Part shown: in pieces, positions 7,975 through 17,240 of the stretch
Position numbering within the stretch: position 1 is the first letter of the stretch
Layout: each line of letters opens with the position of its first letter
Assembly (NCBI RefSeq): GCF_004803635.1
Contig: NZ_SSWX01000011.1
Span: 62,001-126,000 of the forward strand
Direction: 5' to 3'
DNA length: 64,000 nucleotides
Source of the DNA: Lampropedia aestuarii
Lineage (GTDB): Bacteria; Pseudomonadota; Gammaproteobacteria; Burkholderiales; Burkholderiaceae_C
Position numbers and translations under genes: made by a program
Notes under the pieces: generated by a model
Database searches by the model: none
What the model saw: the letters and a program-made list of their open reading frames with translations, nothing else
Told to the model about the DNA's origin: nothing

Positions 7975-8763
7975 TCAATCGAGCAAGTCGGAATAATCGC
8001 CTGTTTTGTAATGGCTTAACAAGGTCCAAGGCATCACTTCAGGAGCGTCAATCTCTTCAGCGGTCAGTTGGTAGAACGTGGTGTCATGGGGGCCGCGTTT
8101 GAGCACCCGCCGCGGATACTGTTTCTCGATATCCCACGCGACTTCGGTCATGCTTTCATCGGCAAACTTGCGGTAGAGCTGAATTCCATCGCGCGGTTGG
8201 CCTACCGGCTGCAAGGCGGTGAGTGAAGACGGCGGAATCACCCAATAGGTCGCCTCCCACGAACCGTTGTAGCCGACATTGCCTTGGTGGGCGGGCTCGA
8301 CGCTGATGAGCTGCTCCATCTCCTTGATGATCACTTGCACCTCGACCTCGCCAGTGTCGCTACGCTGCACCATGATTGGAGCCTCTTGCGCCAGCGTGTG
8401 GGCGTGACCTGCATGCGGGCCCGTATTGGTCGTTCCGCCGTGGCCGTGCGCCAGGCTATCGCGCAAGGCCTGCGGCTGGTCTTTCTCAATCCAAATGCGC
8501 TGGCCTTCACGGTACATGATTTTGGTGTAGCTGGCTTCGCGCTGCACGCCATCGCTGCCAATATTCATGGTGCGGTAATTGAGCCGCAGTTGCACATCGG
8601 GGGCTGCTTGCAGCGCAGCTTCAGCCTGTGCAGCAGTGGCTGCCGCAGATGCTGCCACCGGTGCATGGCCCCACCATATGGGCATCAGCAAGGCCGCGGC
8701 AACAGCGGCTTGCAACACATTAGCGGGGATACGCCAGGGCTGAGTCGCGTTGGTCATGTTCAT
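7975..8763 (-). CDS. Exported protein of unknown function with a His-rich segment
   Basis: I do not recognise the family. The product (~262 residues) has an N-terminal hydrophobic signal or anchor ending near the Ala-rich stretch before AQAEAALQAAPD. A beta-rich body follows, with IMYREGQRIWIEKD, a His/Gly-rich insertion (HGHGG, then PHAGHAH), and a C-terminal WDIEKQYPRR region. His-rich segments often bind zinc or nickel, and the neighbours upstream are two zinc-dependent alkaline phosphatases, so a metal-related or phosphatase-linked role is possible but unproven. ATG codons at 8763 and 8757 both fit; the second has GAGAG at better spacing. Confidence 0.7.
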   Translation of the reverse strand: MNMTNATQPWRIPANVLQAAVAAALLMPIWWGHAPVAASAAATAAQAEAALQAAPDVQLRLNYRTMNIGSDGVQREASYTKIMYREGQRIWIEKDQPQALRDSLAHGHGGTTNTGPHAGHAHTLAQEAPIMVQRSDTGEVEVQVIIKEMEQLISVEPAHQGNVGYNGSWEATYWVIPPSSLTALQPVGQPRDGIQLYRKFADESMTEVAWDIEKQYPRRVLKRGPHDTTFYQLTAEEIDAPEVMPWTLLSHYKTGDYSDLLD

Positions 8764-8824
8764 TTCTCTCATCGGTTCACGGTGGCTGTGCAAACTCTAT
8801 CAAGAGCTGCGTACAAAGCACAAA

Positions 8825-8855
8825 AGAGGTGGGCTGCCATAGGCAACCCGCCTCT
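8825..8855 (-). terminator. Imperfect hairpin, probable terminator of the alkaline phosphatase operon
   Basis: On the minus strand AGAGGCGGGTTGCC pairs with GGCAGCCCACCTCT (one mismatch and one wobble) and is followed by TTTTG. It sits 46 bp after the stop of the second phosphatase gene and before the His-rich protein gene. Confidence 0.5.
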
Positions 8856-8900
8856 GTGTTGATTCACACTGAATGTGCCAATATCAATGTGCTGGCATGT

Positions 8901-10397
8901 TTACAGTCCAGCGGCTGCACGCACTTTCTCAAACACTTTGGTGTTGTCGTAGGTTCCGCGGAAATGTGAGGCACCCGCACCGCCGGCAAACAACATCACG
9001 TCACCGCCGCCGTGGGTCTCAGCACCGGGCGCGCCCAAAGGAATACCGACTTCTTGCAGGAAGTTGTCAGCTGTGGTGTCCACATTGGTCAAGTCCTGAC
9101 GCGATGCTGCGCGGGGCGGTGAAATGAAGGCTTCGCCATCTTCAGCCATAGCGCCTACACCGGCACGACCGCCGTTACCGAACACCAAGGTGGTGTAAGG
9201 CTTGCCATCAGCGGCCTTGACCACTTCGCCTGTGCTGTAGTCCTGCACCAAGCCCAAAATCGGATTGCCAATCTTGGTGTAGCCGTTGAACGCGATTGCA
9301 TGGTCATGGTCGGCAGTGACGACAATCAGCGTATTGGCCAGGCCAGGGTCTTTTTGCTCCATCACGCGCAATGCAGCTTGCACTGCTTCGTCCAGGGCCA
9401 GTGTGTCTTCCAGCGCGCGCTTGGCGTTGGTGCCGTGCAAAGCATGGTCGATACGGCCGCCTTCGACCATCAGAAAGAAGCCCTTGTCGTTGCGACTCAA
9501 GACATCGAGCGCCTTGGTCGTCATTTCAGACAGGCTTGGCTCATCCAGTCCCATTTTGACGCGGTCAAGCTCATAGGCCATTTCGCTGTTCGCAAACAGG
9601 CCCAGCAGCTTGCTGGTGTTGCGCGTATCCAGCGCATTCAATGCCGTGCCAGAGTTCACGTAGGTATAACCATTGCTTTGCATGTCAGCCACCAGGTTGC
9701 GTTCATCGCTGCGGCGGCTGTTGGGGTAGACCGACCTGGGCAGGTAATTGCGCCAGCCCCCGCCCAGCATCACATCAATGCCAGCGCCTAAACGGGTGTT
9801 GTACTCTGGGTACCCCGGCACAGACTGCTCGGCAATCGTGTTGTAGGCATTGCGGTTGCACACGTGCGCATAAGTTGCCGCAGGCGTGGCATGTCCTACA
9901 CGGGTGTTGGAGACCACGCCTGTAGAACGGCCCTGACCAATGGCCAGCTCCAGCAGCGTTTCAGCAGCCTGGCCATTGTCCACTGGGCACGTGGAGTCTT
10001 CGCCGTTGATGTACTGCGAGCCATCTGGCGCGTAGGCCTGGGTATCGGCTGACATCGAGATGACTTCGTTATTCATCTTCACGCCGGTCATATACGCGGC
10101 CATGGAAGGCGCGCTGTCGGTCGTTTGGCCATCGAGCGAGAAAGTTTTGATGCGGCCGGCATAACCCAAGGTTTGCAGTGCCAGTGCAGCGCGCTCGGAA
10201 GACTCCAACTTCGCACCAGCGGCAATTTCTTTCTCACCTTTGTAAATGCGTGCGGCAGTGACAGTCACAGGGCCCATGCCATCGCCCAAGAAGAAAATCA
10301 CGTTCTTGGCAGTTTGCGCGCTGGCTACGCCTGTGGCTGCCAACAAGCCTGCGCCCAGCGCCAAGGCCATGGCTGTTTTATGAAATGGTGTAGTCAT
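8901..10397 (-). CDS. Alkaline phosphatase, exported (second of a tandem pair)
   Basis: A 498-residue periplasmic or secreted alkaline phosphatase releasing phosphate from monoesters. Seen: signal peptide ending near GVASAQT, metal ligand D39 in FLGDGMG, nucleophile S95 in the TDSAPS motif, then VEGGRIDHALH, TADHDHA (Zn ligands) and ETHGGGDV near the C-terminus. All expected active-site motifs are present. It lies 28 bp downstream of a close paralogue on the same strand. The pair shares the motif order and long stretches such as SMAAYMTGVKMNNEVISMSA, so they arose by tandem duplication. Control is probably by the PHO box upstream of the first gene. Confidence 0.92.
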   Translation of the reverse strand: MTTPFHKTAMALALGAGLLAATGVASAQTAKNVIFFLGDGMGPVTVTAARIYKGEKEIAAGAKLESSERAALALQTLGYAGRIKTFSLDGQTTDSAPSMAAYMTGVKMNNEVISMSADTQAYAPDGSQYINGEDSTCPVDNGQAAETLLELAIGQGRSTGVVSNTRVGHATPAATYAHVCNRNAYNTIAEQSVPGYPEYNTRLGAGIDVMLGGGWRNYLPRSVYPNSRRSDERNLVADMQSNGYTYVNSGTALNALDTRNTSKLLGLFANSEMAYELDRVKMGLDEPSLSEMTTKALDVLSRNDKGFFLMVEGGRIDHALHGTNAKRALEDTLALDEAVQAALRVMEQKDPGLANTLIVVTADHDHAIAFNGYTKIGNPILGLVQDYSTGEVVKAADGKPYTTLVFGNGGRAGVGAMAEDGEAFISPPRAASRQDLTNVDTTADNFLQEVGIPLGAPGAETHGGGDVMLFAGGAGASHFRGTYDNTKVFEKVRAAAGL

Positions 10398-10425
10398 GAT
10401 CGGTATCCTTTGTTGCTGGGGCAGC

Positions 10426-11862
10426 TCAATTCATTGCAATGGCTTTTTTGATCAGGCCAAACACTTCGTTATTGGTCAAGGTGCCACGGAAGTTCTCGGC
10501 ACCCATGCCTTTTGCGCCCAGGAAGACGTCGCCACCACCGTGGGTTTCAGAGCCTGACATCGGCACCACAGCTTCTTGCAGGTAGTTCGGGTCTTCCAGC
10601 ATTTCTGCCGTGATCACGCCGCGCTGGTCCAAACGCTTCAAGCCGTTGCCAAAGCCCAGGATCGTGTAGTTGTTGCCATCAACATCGGTGGAAGCTTTGC
10701 CATCGGTGTAGTTGTTCACCAGGCCCAGCACCCCAGGTTTTCCTGGCTCGGTCTTGCCGGTGCGTGCGGCGTAGCCGTTCATTTGCAGCGTGTGGTCGTG
10801 GTCAGCGGTTACCACCACCAAGGTATTTTTCAGACCGGGGTCGATCGCTTCGAGTTTGTCCAACGCCAGCTTGACAGCATTGTCAAAAGCGATGGTGTCT
10901 TGCAAGGCACGGCGCGCGTTGGTGGCATGCAGAGCATGGTCGATGCGACCGCCTTCAACCATCAGGAAGAAGCCTTTTTTCTGTGCGGCCAGCGCATCAA
11001 TCGCTTTGCCTGTCATCTCTGCCAATGATGGCTCTTTGGCTGGGTCACGGTCGAGGTCATAGCTCATATCACCGGACGTCATCAACGCCACAATCTTGCT
11101 GCCGTCAGTGGGCAGGCTGTCGAATTCGGCACGTGTGGCGGCAAATTTGTAGTTGGCCTTGACCAACTCAGCGGTCAGGTCACGGCCATCGGTGCGGCGA
11201 CCGCCTTTGTCACTAGGCAGGAAGTTTCGGATACCGCCGCCAATCACGACGTCTACGCCATCCCCCAAGCGGCTATTAAAGCCGGCACCGCCAGGCACCA
11301 AAGCGGCAGCGATGGTGTTGTAGGCATCTCGGTGGCAAACGTGGGCGTACGTGGTCGCTGGCGTCGCATGGGTCACACGTGTGGTTGTGACCACACCTGT
11401 GCCATAACCTTGGTCTTTCATCAGCTCCAAGATCGTATCCACAGGCGTGCCATTGCCAGTTGGGCATGTTGAATTTTCGTTTTGCACGTAAGCATTGCCT
11501 TGCGCGTCTGTGGCACGGGTCTCCGCAGACATCGAGATGACTTCGTTGTTCATCTTCACACCGGTCATGTACGCAGCCATCGAAGGCGCGCTGTCGGTGA
11601 CCTGGCCATCACGCGAGTAGGTGTGGATGAAAGCAGTCTCCGGCAGCGTATCCATGGTCAACTCACCCTCTTCACCCACAGCGTAAATACGCGCGGCAGT
11701 CATGGTCGTGATGCCCATGCCATCCCCCAAAAAGAACACAACGTTCTTCTGTGGCGCAGGCATTGGCACGACAGGAGTCGAGCTATCGTCGTTGCTGCCC
11801 CCGCACGCGGCCAAGAAAGCCACTACTCCAGCCATCACTGGATACAATAATTTATGAGTCAT
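10426..11862 (-). CDS. Alkaline phosphatase, lipoprotein (first of a tandem pair)
   Basis: A 478-residue alkaline phosphatase. Start chosen at the ATG with TGGAGAA five bases upstream; it gives a lipoprotein signal with LAAC (C20) followed by GGS, so the enzyme is probably outer-membrane anchored, unlike its downstream paralogue. Seen: FLGDGMGITTMTAARIY, nucleophile in VTDSAPS, VEGGRIDHALH, TADHDH and SETHGGGDV. It is the promoter-proximal gene of the pair, 68 bp from a very good PHO box, so it should be induced by phosphate starvation through PhoB. Confidence 0.92.
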   Translation of the reverse strand: MTHKLLYPVMAGVVAFLAACGGSNDDSSTPVVPMPAPQKNVVFFLGDGMGITTMTAARIYAVGEEGELTMDTLPETAFIHTYSRDGQVTDSAPSMAAYMTGVKMNNEVISMSAETRATDAQGNAYVQNENSTCPTGNGTPVDTILELMKDQGYGTGVVTTTRVTHATPATTYAHVCHRDAYNTIAAALVPGGAGFNSRLGDGVDVVIGGGIRNFLPSDKGGRRTDGRDLTAELVKANYKFAATRAEFDSLPTDGSKIVALMTSGDMSYDLDRDPAKEPSLAEMTGKAIDALAAQKKGFFLMVEGGRIDHALHATNARRALQDTIAFDNAVKLALDKLEAIDPGLKNTLVVVTADHDHTLQMNGYAARTGKTEPGKPGVLGLVNNYTDGKASTDVDGNNYTILGFGNGLKRLDQRGVITAEMLEDPNYLQEAVVPMSGSETHGGGDVFLGAKGMGAENFRGTLTNNEVFGLIKKAIAMN

Positions 11863-11913
11863 GGGTTCTCCAAAAGTTAGCGCTGCCCACACATGCCAAC
11901 GCCTCGGTGGCGA

Positions 11914-11947
11914 AGTGTAGAAACTACTTTTGACAGGATCGTGACAA
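11914..11947 (-). promoter_or_regulatory. PHO box and -10 element of the alkaline phosphatase operon
   Basis: On the minus strand the 18-bp site TTGTCAC-GATC-CTGTCAA (11930-11947) matches the PhoB consensus of two 7-bp repeats with a 4-bp spacer in nearly every conserved position. TACACT (11914-11919) follows after 10 bp, the spacing known for PhoB-activated promoters. The alkaline phosphatase ATG lies 52 bp further on. Confidence 0.8.
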
Positions 11948-12239
11948 GAAATAAAAACTGCTGGCAGCAGCCTGATGCCTTGCGCGAACTGGCTCTACTG
12001 GGCGCAATCAAGCCGCCTGCCACCGTGCGCGTGCAAAAAACCGAGCACCCTCACCAGTTCCAGGCACCAGCGATCTGGCAACACACAAAGAGACACCCAC
12101 AACGTCAGGGAAGCTTTGCAGGCTCAAAGCCACCGTTTGAGAGTCTGTTTTCCCAGCTGCGCTACACTTTGGCAGCCTGTCTGGGCACCCTCCTGATCAC
12201 CTCCAACTGCGAACCGGTCACCGGTCTCTTGCTTTGACC
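11948..12239. other. Intergenic region between divergent phosphatase and transglycosylase genes
   Basis: No convincing gene; the open frames here lack start signals and recognisable features. A promoter for the plus-strand lipoprotein gene is expected, but I could not assign one with confidence. Confidence 0.4.
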
Positions 12240-12875
12240 ATGCCCAACACCAGGCTTTCCACTTCCCCCCAGCGTACGCCACTTCTCTGGCTACTGCTTT
12301 GCCTGGCCGCGCTTCTCAGCGGCTGCAGTACAGCGCCGCCGCGCAATCCAGAGGATGTCTGCGCTATTTTTCAGCAATACCCCAGCTGGCACCAAGCTGC
12401 CTTGAAAACCCAAATCGAATGGGGTGCGCCGGTGCAGGTGCCAATGGCCATCATCTACCAAGAATCGTCTTTTCGTTCGGATGCCGTGCCGCCCAAGCGC
12501 TATCTGCTGGGCTTTATTCCCTGGGGCCGTATCAGCACCGCTTATGGTTATTCGCAGGCCCTGGACAGCACCTGGGGGCAGTACAAGCAAGAGACCGGCA
12601 AAAGCTTTGTCAAACGCAGCGATTTTGCCGACTCCATCGATTTCATTGGCTGGTATATGAGCAAGAGTCGCCAGGTCAATGGCACGGCCATGTCAGATGC
12701 CTATGGCCAGTATTTGAATTACCACGAAGGCTGGACCGGCTATCGACGCCAGAGTTATCTGAGCAAATCTTGGTTACCGCCCGTTGCCAGAAAAGTCCAA
12801 GAAAGGTCCCAGCGCTACGCACAGCAATATGCGCAGTGCCGCGATTCCTTGCCCAAACGTGGCTGGTTCTGGTAG
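12240..12875 (+). CDS. Lytic transglycosylase-like (SLT-fold) lipoprotein
   Basis: A 211-residue lipoprotein. Seen: signal with LLSGC (C29), then VPMAIIYQESSFRSDAV, with a Glu at the position of the catalytic acid of SLT lytic transglycosylases (ESSF motif), followed by TAYGYSQALDSTW, matching the AYGLMQ..T.. motif, and a late YLNYHEGWTGY block. Such enzymes cleave the glycan strands of peptidoglycan, here from the inner face of the outer membrane. Start chosen at the ATG at 12240 rather than the TTG two codons earlier. It is transcribed alone and converges with the TSUP permease gene. Confidence 0.8.
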   Translation: MPNTRLSTSPQRTPLLWLLLCLAALLSGCSTAPPRNPEDVCAIFQQYPSWHQAALKTQIEWGAPVQVPMAIIYQESSFRSDAVPPKRYLLGFIPWGRISTAYGYSQALDSTWGQYKQETGKSFVKRSDFADSIDFIGWYMSKSRQVNGTAMSDAYGQYLNYHEGWTGYRRQSYLSKSWLPPVARKVQERSQRYAQQYAQCRDSLPKRGWFW

Positions 12876-12927
12876 CCGATCAAGCGCAACGCAAGGCAGG
12901 CCCAGGTGCGCGTGCACTGCCCCCTTG

Positions 12928-13674
12928 TCAGTGCAACAGCAAAGGCCACACAGCCGCAATCAACATGGTGATGCCCGATGCGGTCAAAAGCCCCAGCACA
13001 CATTGCTTGAAACGGCGCTCGCTCAGACCTTTATACAGTTTGCCGCCCATTAGACTGGGAATCAGAATGGCAGGTGCGACCATCGCATACGTCAACCAGA
13101 CCTCGGCGGTCACCAGGCCCGTTGCGATATAGCTGGCAGTCGTTACCAGCAACAAACTCAGGTTGAAGTTTTGCAATACAGCGCGTTGCGCATCTTTTTC
13201 CATGCCAGTCAGCGTGCACCACAGCGAAGGCAAAACGCCCGTCATGCCGCCTAAACCGCCCATCACCCCGCCGAACAAACCGACCAAGGCATCAGCCCAA
13301 CGCGGCCGGTAGGTGATGCGCGGCAGCAGGGCGGAAAACATCATCAGCGGGCAGACCACCACTAAAAACAGCCCCAGCAGCAGCTTGAACCATTGCATAT
13401 CTAGCTGTGGCAGCAGATAAATACCCAAAGGCAAACCGAGCAATCCACCCAAGATGAAAGGCGCCAGTGCGCAGGCATTGAAACCACGGCGCACCGTGAC
13501 TGCGGCAATCAATTGGCCTTGCACTGCCCCCAACACCGCCAAGGCGGCGGCGGCCTGCGGCTCAAGTATCCAGACCCAAAAAGACATCGCGACCATGCCA
13601 AAACCAAAGCCCGCGATGCCTTGCACCAGGCCTGCGGCCATTGCTCCCAAGACCACAATCCACCACGCATCCAT
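12928..13674 (-). CDS. TauE/SafE (TSUP) family membrane permease
   Basis: A 248-residue integral membrane protein with about seven to eight hydrophobic helices and the two-fold repeat typical of the TauE/SafE family. The signatures are GIAGFGFGMVAM in the first half and GVMGGLGGMTGVLPSLWCTLTG in the second. Family members export sulfite, sulfoacetate or other small organosulfur/carboxylate anions; the substrate here is unknown. Start ATG has AGGAGG at good spacing. Confidence 0.85.
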   Translation of the reverse strand: MDAWWIVVLGAMAAGLVQGIAGFGFGMVAMSFWVWILEPQAAAALAVLGAVQGQLIAAVTVRRGFNACALAPFILGGLLGLPLGIYLLPQLDMQWFKLLLGLFLVVVCPLMMFSALLPRITYRPRWADALVGLFGGVMGGLGGMTGVLPSLWCTLTGMEKDAQRAVLQNFNLSLLLVTTASYIATGLVTAEVWLTYAMVAPAILIPSLMGGKLYKGLSERRFKQCVLGLLTASGITMLIAAVWPLLLH

Positions 13675-13739
13675 TTGTTGGCCTCCTGCCTATCGGCGCC
13701 CATCGTAGCAGGCTTGGGTCGATCGCACTGCAGCGAATC

Positions 13740-15113
13740 TCACTCCTTGACATCGAGTACTTGCACACGCAGGCTACCCTTGGCCAGCCGCACATGCAAA
13801 GGCTCTATCGGCATCGCCTGCAAGGCATCTCGTACGACTTCGCCAGCCGGGTTGGTGACGATTGCGTAGCCGCGCTCCAATACACGCTGGGGATCGAGCA
13901 TGCGCAAACGCAACTCGGCTTGTGCCAATTGCTGGCTGTGTTGCTGCACACTTTTTTGCACGCTGCGCGGCGTATTGAGCTGCAGTTGGTCCAGCCTGAA
14001 TGCTGTGCGCTGTAACTGGCTTTGGGCCGCCAAACGCATGGCATGGGCGTATTGGTCCAAGCGCGATCCATGCCGTGCCAATAAGGCCGAAGGCCTGGAC
14101 AAGGCCTGCGCTATGCGTTGCAGGCGCTGCTCCTGGCCCAGCAGCTGCCGGTCCATCACCTGCGCCAAACGGTCTTGCCTGTGCGACAACTGCTGGCCCA
14201 ATTGCTGGGCAGAGGCAGCGACCAACTCGGCCGCAGCCGTGGGCGTGGGCGCTCGCACATCGGCACACCAATCAGCAATCGTCACATCGGTTTCGTGGCC
14301 AATGCCTGCAACCAGCGGCACTGGACTTTGCACAATCAAACGGGCCAATTGCGGGTCGTTGAATGCCCATAAATCCTCAATCGAGCCGCCGCCACGGGCC
14401 AGCACAATCGTGTCGATCTGCCAATGCGAGCCATCGGCGCGCCGCAGCGTGCCTTGCTCAATGCCTTGGTAGAGTTTCTGTAAGGCTTGGCGCAGCGACG
14501 CGGGTGCTTCCTGCCCCTGCACCAAGGCAGGCACAAGCAGCACGGGAACGTGCGGTGCTCTGCGGCGAAAGGCCGTCATGATGTCGTGCCATGCCGCCGC
14601 ATTCACAGATGTCACCACGGCCACGCCAGCTGGAATGGCTGCCAACGGACGCTTGCGGGCAGAGTCAAACAAGCCCTCTTGCTCCAGCTGTGCTTTAAGA
14701 CGCAAGAACTGCTCGTACAAATTGCCCTGTCCGGCCAGGCGCAAGGACTCGACCACCAACTGTAAATCGCCTCGCGGCTCATACACCGTCACACGTGCCT
14801 GGGCCTGCACCCGATCCCCTTCTTGAATTGGCAGATTGACCAGCGAGGCAGCGCGGCGAAACATCGCACAGCGCAATTGCCCACTGGCGTCTTTGAGTGA
14901 GAAATACCAATGTCCGCTTGAGGCCTTGGTCAGTCCACTGATCTCACCCTCAACCGTTACGGTATGAAAACGCGCTTGCAATGCATCGCTGATAGCCAGG
15001 CACAAAGCGCCTACAGGCCAGATTTTGGGCGCAATACGTGCGCTAGGCGCAGGCGCTGCCAAGCCCCATGGGCTGGAATTGTTGTTGTCGTGCGAATCCA
15101 TTGGCTCGGTCAT
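13740..15113 (-). CDS. xseA: Exodeoxyribonuclease VII large subunit
   Basis: A 457-residue XseA, the catalytic subunit that with XseB degrades single-stranded DNA to oligonucleotides in repair. Seen: N-terminal OB fold (VTVEGEISGLTKASSGHWYFSLKD), catalytic core with VVTSVNAAAWHDIM, LARGGGSIEDLWAFND and VAGIGHETDVTIADWCADVRAPTPTAAAEL, a Gln/Leu-rich coiled-coil region (about 300-410), and the LERGYAIV tail motif. No xseB is adjacent. The gene runs in the same direction as the EamA gene 31 bp upstream. Confidence 0.97.
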   Translation of the reverse strand: MTEPMDSHDNNNSSPWGLAAPAPSARIAPKIWPVGALCLAISDALQARFHTVTVEGEISGLTKASSGHWYFSLKDASGQLRCAMFRRAASLVNLPIQEGDRVQAQARVTVYEPRGDLQLVVESLRLAGQGNLYEQFLRLKAQLEQEGLFDSARKRPLAAIPAGVAVVTSVNAAAWHDIMTAFRRRAPHVPVLLVPALVQGQEAPASLRQALQKLYQGIEQGTLRRADGSHWQIDTIVLARGGGSIEDLWAFNDPQLARLIVQSPVPLVAGIGHETDVTIADWCADVRAPTPTAAAELVAASAQQLGQQLSHRQDRLAQVMDRQLLGQEQRLQRIAQALSRPSALLARHGSRLDQYAHAMRLAAQSQLQRTAFRLDQLQLNTPRSVQKSVQQHSQQLAQAELRLRMLDPQRVLERGYAIVTNPAGEVVRDALQAMPIEPLHVRLAKGSLRVQVLDVKE

Positions 15114-15144
15114 CTTTCGGCGTCTGAGTTACCACCAGCGCACA

Positions 15145-16071
15145 CTATAACGGCAGACCAATCAAGACAATCGCCCCTGCCACCAAGGCAATGCCCCATT
15201 TCTCCGGCAGACGCAAACGCTCATGCAGCAGCTTGCGAGAGACCAGATAACCAAACAAGACCTCCACCATGCCCAGTGCACGCACGGCTGCCGCAGTTTG
15301 CATCGCATAGGCAGAAAACCACAACAGCGAGGCCATGGCCCCCATCGCCCCTGCCAGCATCGACACCCGCCAACTGCGAAAGCAGGCCATCAGTCCTGCC
15401 CGGTCATGCCAGGCCAGCCAGGCCGACATGACTACGCTTTGCAGACTTTGGGCAAACACCACGCCCCATGCGGCAGAAATCCAGGGGCTGACACCCTCCA
15501 GATTCACAGCTGCAGCGCGAAAGCCCAAAGTGGCCAATGCAAAGCAGGCACCGCAAACCAAACCGTACAATGATGCCCGCGTCAATGCTTGACGACCTGT
15601 CCCTGCCAGCTTATTGGGCGCAGGCCACGCCAGCAGCACGACACCCAAGGTCGCCACCACAGCCGCGACCATGTGGTGCATCACAGGTACCTCGGCCAAG
15701 ACCACGCTGCTAAAGAGCATCAGCTGCAAGACTTCGGTTTTCGAGAACGTGATAGAGACTGCGAAATTGCCCGCCTGCATCGCCAATAGCAACGCAGCAG
15801 TTGCCCCGACTTGGAATACGGCGCCAAACACAATCCAGCCCACATACACGCCACTGAAATGCGGCACGATGGGAGTTGTCTCAGGCACCCAATACAACAG
15901 CCCCAAACACAGCAATGCCACGGGCAAACCATACAAAAACCGCACCAGCGTCGCTGGCCAGGTGCCCAAGCCACCGCTGAGGGCGCGCTGCGCCGTATTG
16001 CGAATGGTCTGGGCAGCAGCTGCCATGACGACCACAGGAATCCAAATCCACGAAGCACTGAGCCAATCCAT
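15145..16071 (-). CDS. EamA/DMT-family membrane transporter
   Basis: A 308-residue ten-helix drug/metabolite-type permease with two EamA repeats. The internal repeat is visible in the similar helices around 40-130 and 180-300. Start at the ATG with AAGGA six bases upstream; an in-frame TTG ten codons earlier is less likely. The substrate is unknown; relatives export amino acids or other metabolites. It lies downstream of the ribosomal operon terminator and is not part of that operon. Confidence 0.82.
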   Translation of the reverse strand: MDWLSASWIWIPVVVMAAAAQTIRNTAQRALSGGLGTWPATLVRFLYGLPVALLCLGLLYWVPETTPIVPHFSGVYVGWIVFGAVFQVGATAALLLAMQAGNFAVSITFSKTEVLQLMLFSSVVLAEVPVMHHMVAAVVATLGVVLLAWPAPNKLAGTGRQALTRASLYGLVCGACFALATLGFRAAAVNLEGVSPWISAAWGVVFAQSLQSVVMSAWLAWHDRAGLMACFRSWRVSMLAGAMGAMASLLWFSAYAMQTAAAVRALGMVEVLFGYLVSRKLLHERLRLPEKWGIALVAGAIVLIGLPL

Positions 16072-16241
16072 TCTCGTCCTTACAAGCACACAACAAGCCA
16101 ATCTGACAGCTTAACGGGCTTTGTGGAGCTCGGCAGCGCCCATTGAAGCGGGCTGCGCACTCCAATACCGATGACAGCGCTTGGCGGCCAAACCTGCACT
16201 GCTCGCACTGCGCCGCCAAAGAGCCCGTGCGGCATCGCCAT

Positions 16242-16272
16242 AAAAAAAAGCCCTGCATAGCAGGGCTTTTTT
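16242..16272. terminator. Bidirectional rho-independent terminator after rpsQ
   Basis: A run of A, the stem AGCCCTGC/GCAGGGCT and TTTTTT lie 19 bp after the rpsQ stop. They end the ribosomal-protein operon on the minus strand and can act in both directions. Confidence 0.9.
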
Positions 16273-16290
16273 CAAACTGGCAGGTGTGAA

Positions 16291-16560
16291 TTACACCAGA
16301 ACAGCTTTTTGTACCAAGCGGGTAGCAACCCAGTTCTTGGTTTTGGAGAGCGGACGGCTCTCGGTGATTTCGATGGTGTCACCCAGCTTGTACTCACCAT
16401 TCTCATCATGAGCGTGGTATTTGCTGGAGCGCATTACGATCTTGCCGTAGATTGGGTGCTTAACGCGACGCTCAACCAGAACGGTCACAGTTTTCGCACG
16501 TTTATCACTGACCACCTTGCCAACCAAGGTGCGCTTGAGGGATTTCTTTTCTTCCGTCAT
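16291..16560 (-). CDS. rpsQ: 30S ribosomal protein S17
   Basis: An 89-residue S17, an early-binding 16S rRNA protein with an OB fold. Seen: [37 protein letters not shown] and the [13 protein letters not shown] motif. It is the last gene of the S10-type operon here, followed by a terminator; the spc genes (rplN onward) are not adjacent. Confidence 0.98.
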   Translation of the reverse strand: MTEEKKSLKRTLVGKVVSDKRAKTVTVLVERRVKHPIYGKIVMRSSKYHAHDENGEYKLGDTIEITESRPLSKTKNWVATRLVQKAVLV

Positions 16561-16569
16561 ATCGGCCTC

Positions 16570-16806
16570 TTAGTTGGATTTGCCAGCTTCTTCAGCTTGC
16601 TTCTGGGTCAAAATGGTCTTCGCACGAGCGATGTCGCGGCGAGTAGTGCGCAGCACGTTGGTGTTATTCAACTGCTGAGTTGCTACTTGCATGCGCAGAC
16701 CAAAGTGGGCCTTTTGCAAAGACTTCACTTCATCCTTCAGACCAGCAACGTCTTTGCCACGCAGAACTTCTGCTTTGGATTGCTTTTCAGTCGATTTTTT
16801 AGCCAT
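16570..16806 (-). CDS. rpmC: 50S ribosomal protein L29
   Basis: A 78-residue L29, bound near the peptide exit tunnel. The core [19 protein letters not shown] and [16 protein letters not shown] is typical. A lysine-rich N-terminal extension ([13 protein letters not shown]) makes it about 10-15 residues longer than most. The start is well supported by AGGAG seven bases upstream. Confidence 0.97.
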   Translation of the reverse strand: MAKKSTEKQSKAEVLRGKDVAGLKDEVKSLQKAHFGLRMQVATQQLNNTNVLRTTRRDIARAKTILTQKQAEEAGKSN

Positions 16807-16821
16807 GTGTATCTCCTGAAA

Positions 16822-17238
16822 TTAAGCGCCCAATTGGCGAGCAACGAAAGTGGTGCGCAAAGGCAGTTTGGCAGCAGCCAAACGGAACGCTTCACGAGCC
16901 AGTTCTTCAGGCACACCAGTGATTTCATAAATCACTTTACCTGGCTGAATTTCAGCAACGTAGTAGTCTGGGTTACCTTTACCGTTACCCATACGCACTT
17001 CAGCTGGTTTTGTGGAAATTGGCTTGTCTGGGAACACACGGATCCAGATACGGCCACCACGCTTGACGTGACGGGTAATAGCACGACGGGCAGACTCGAT
17101 TTGACGAGCTGTCAGGCGTCCGCGATCAGTAGACTTCAGGCCGTACTCACCGAACGCAACCGTGTTGCCACGGGTTGCGATACCGGTGTTGCGACCTTTT
17201 TGCTCTTTGCGGAACTTGCGACGAGCAGGTTGCAGCAT
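16822..17238 (-). CDS. rplP: 50S ribosomal protein L16
   Basis: A 138-residue L16, which contacts the A-site tRNA region of the large subunit. Seen: [49 protein letters not shown] and [14 protein letters not shown]. Length and motifs match the family fully. Two bases separate it from the rpsC stop. Confidence 0.98.
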   Translation of the reverse strand: MLQPARRKFRKEQKGRNTGIATRGNTVAFGEYGLKSTDRGRLTARQIESARRAITRHVKRGGRIWIRVFPDKPISTKPAEVRMGNGKGNPDYYVAEIQPGKVIYEITGVPEELAREAFRLAAAKLPLRTTFVARQLGA

Positions 17239-17240
17239 GG

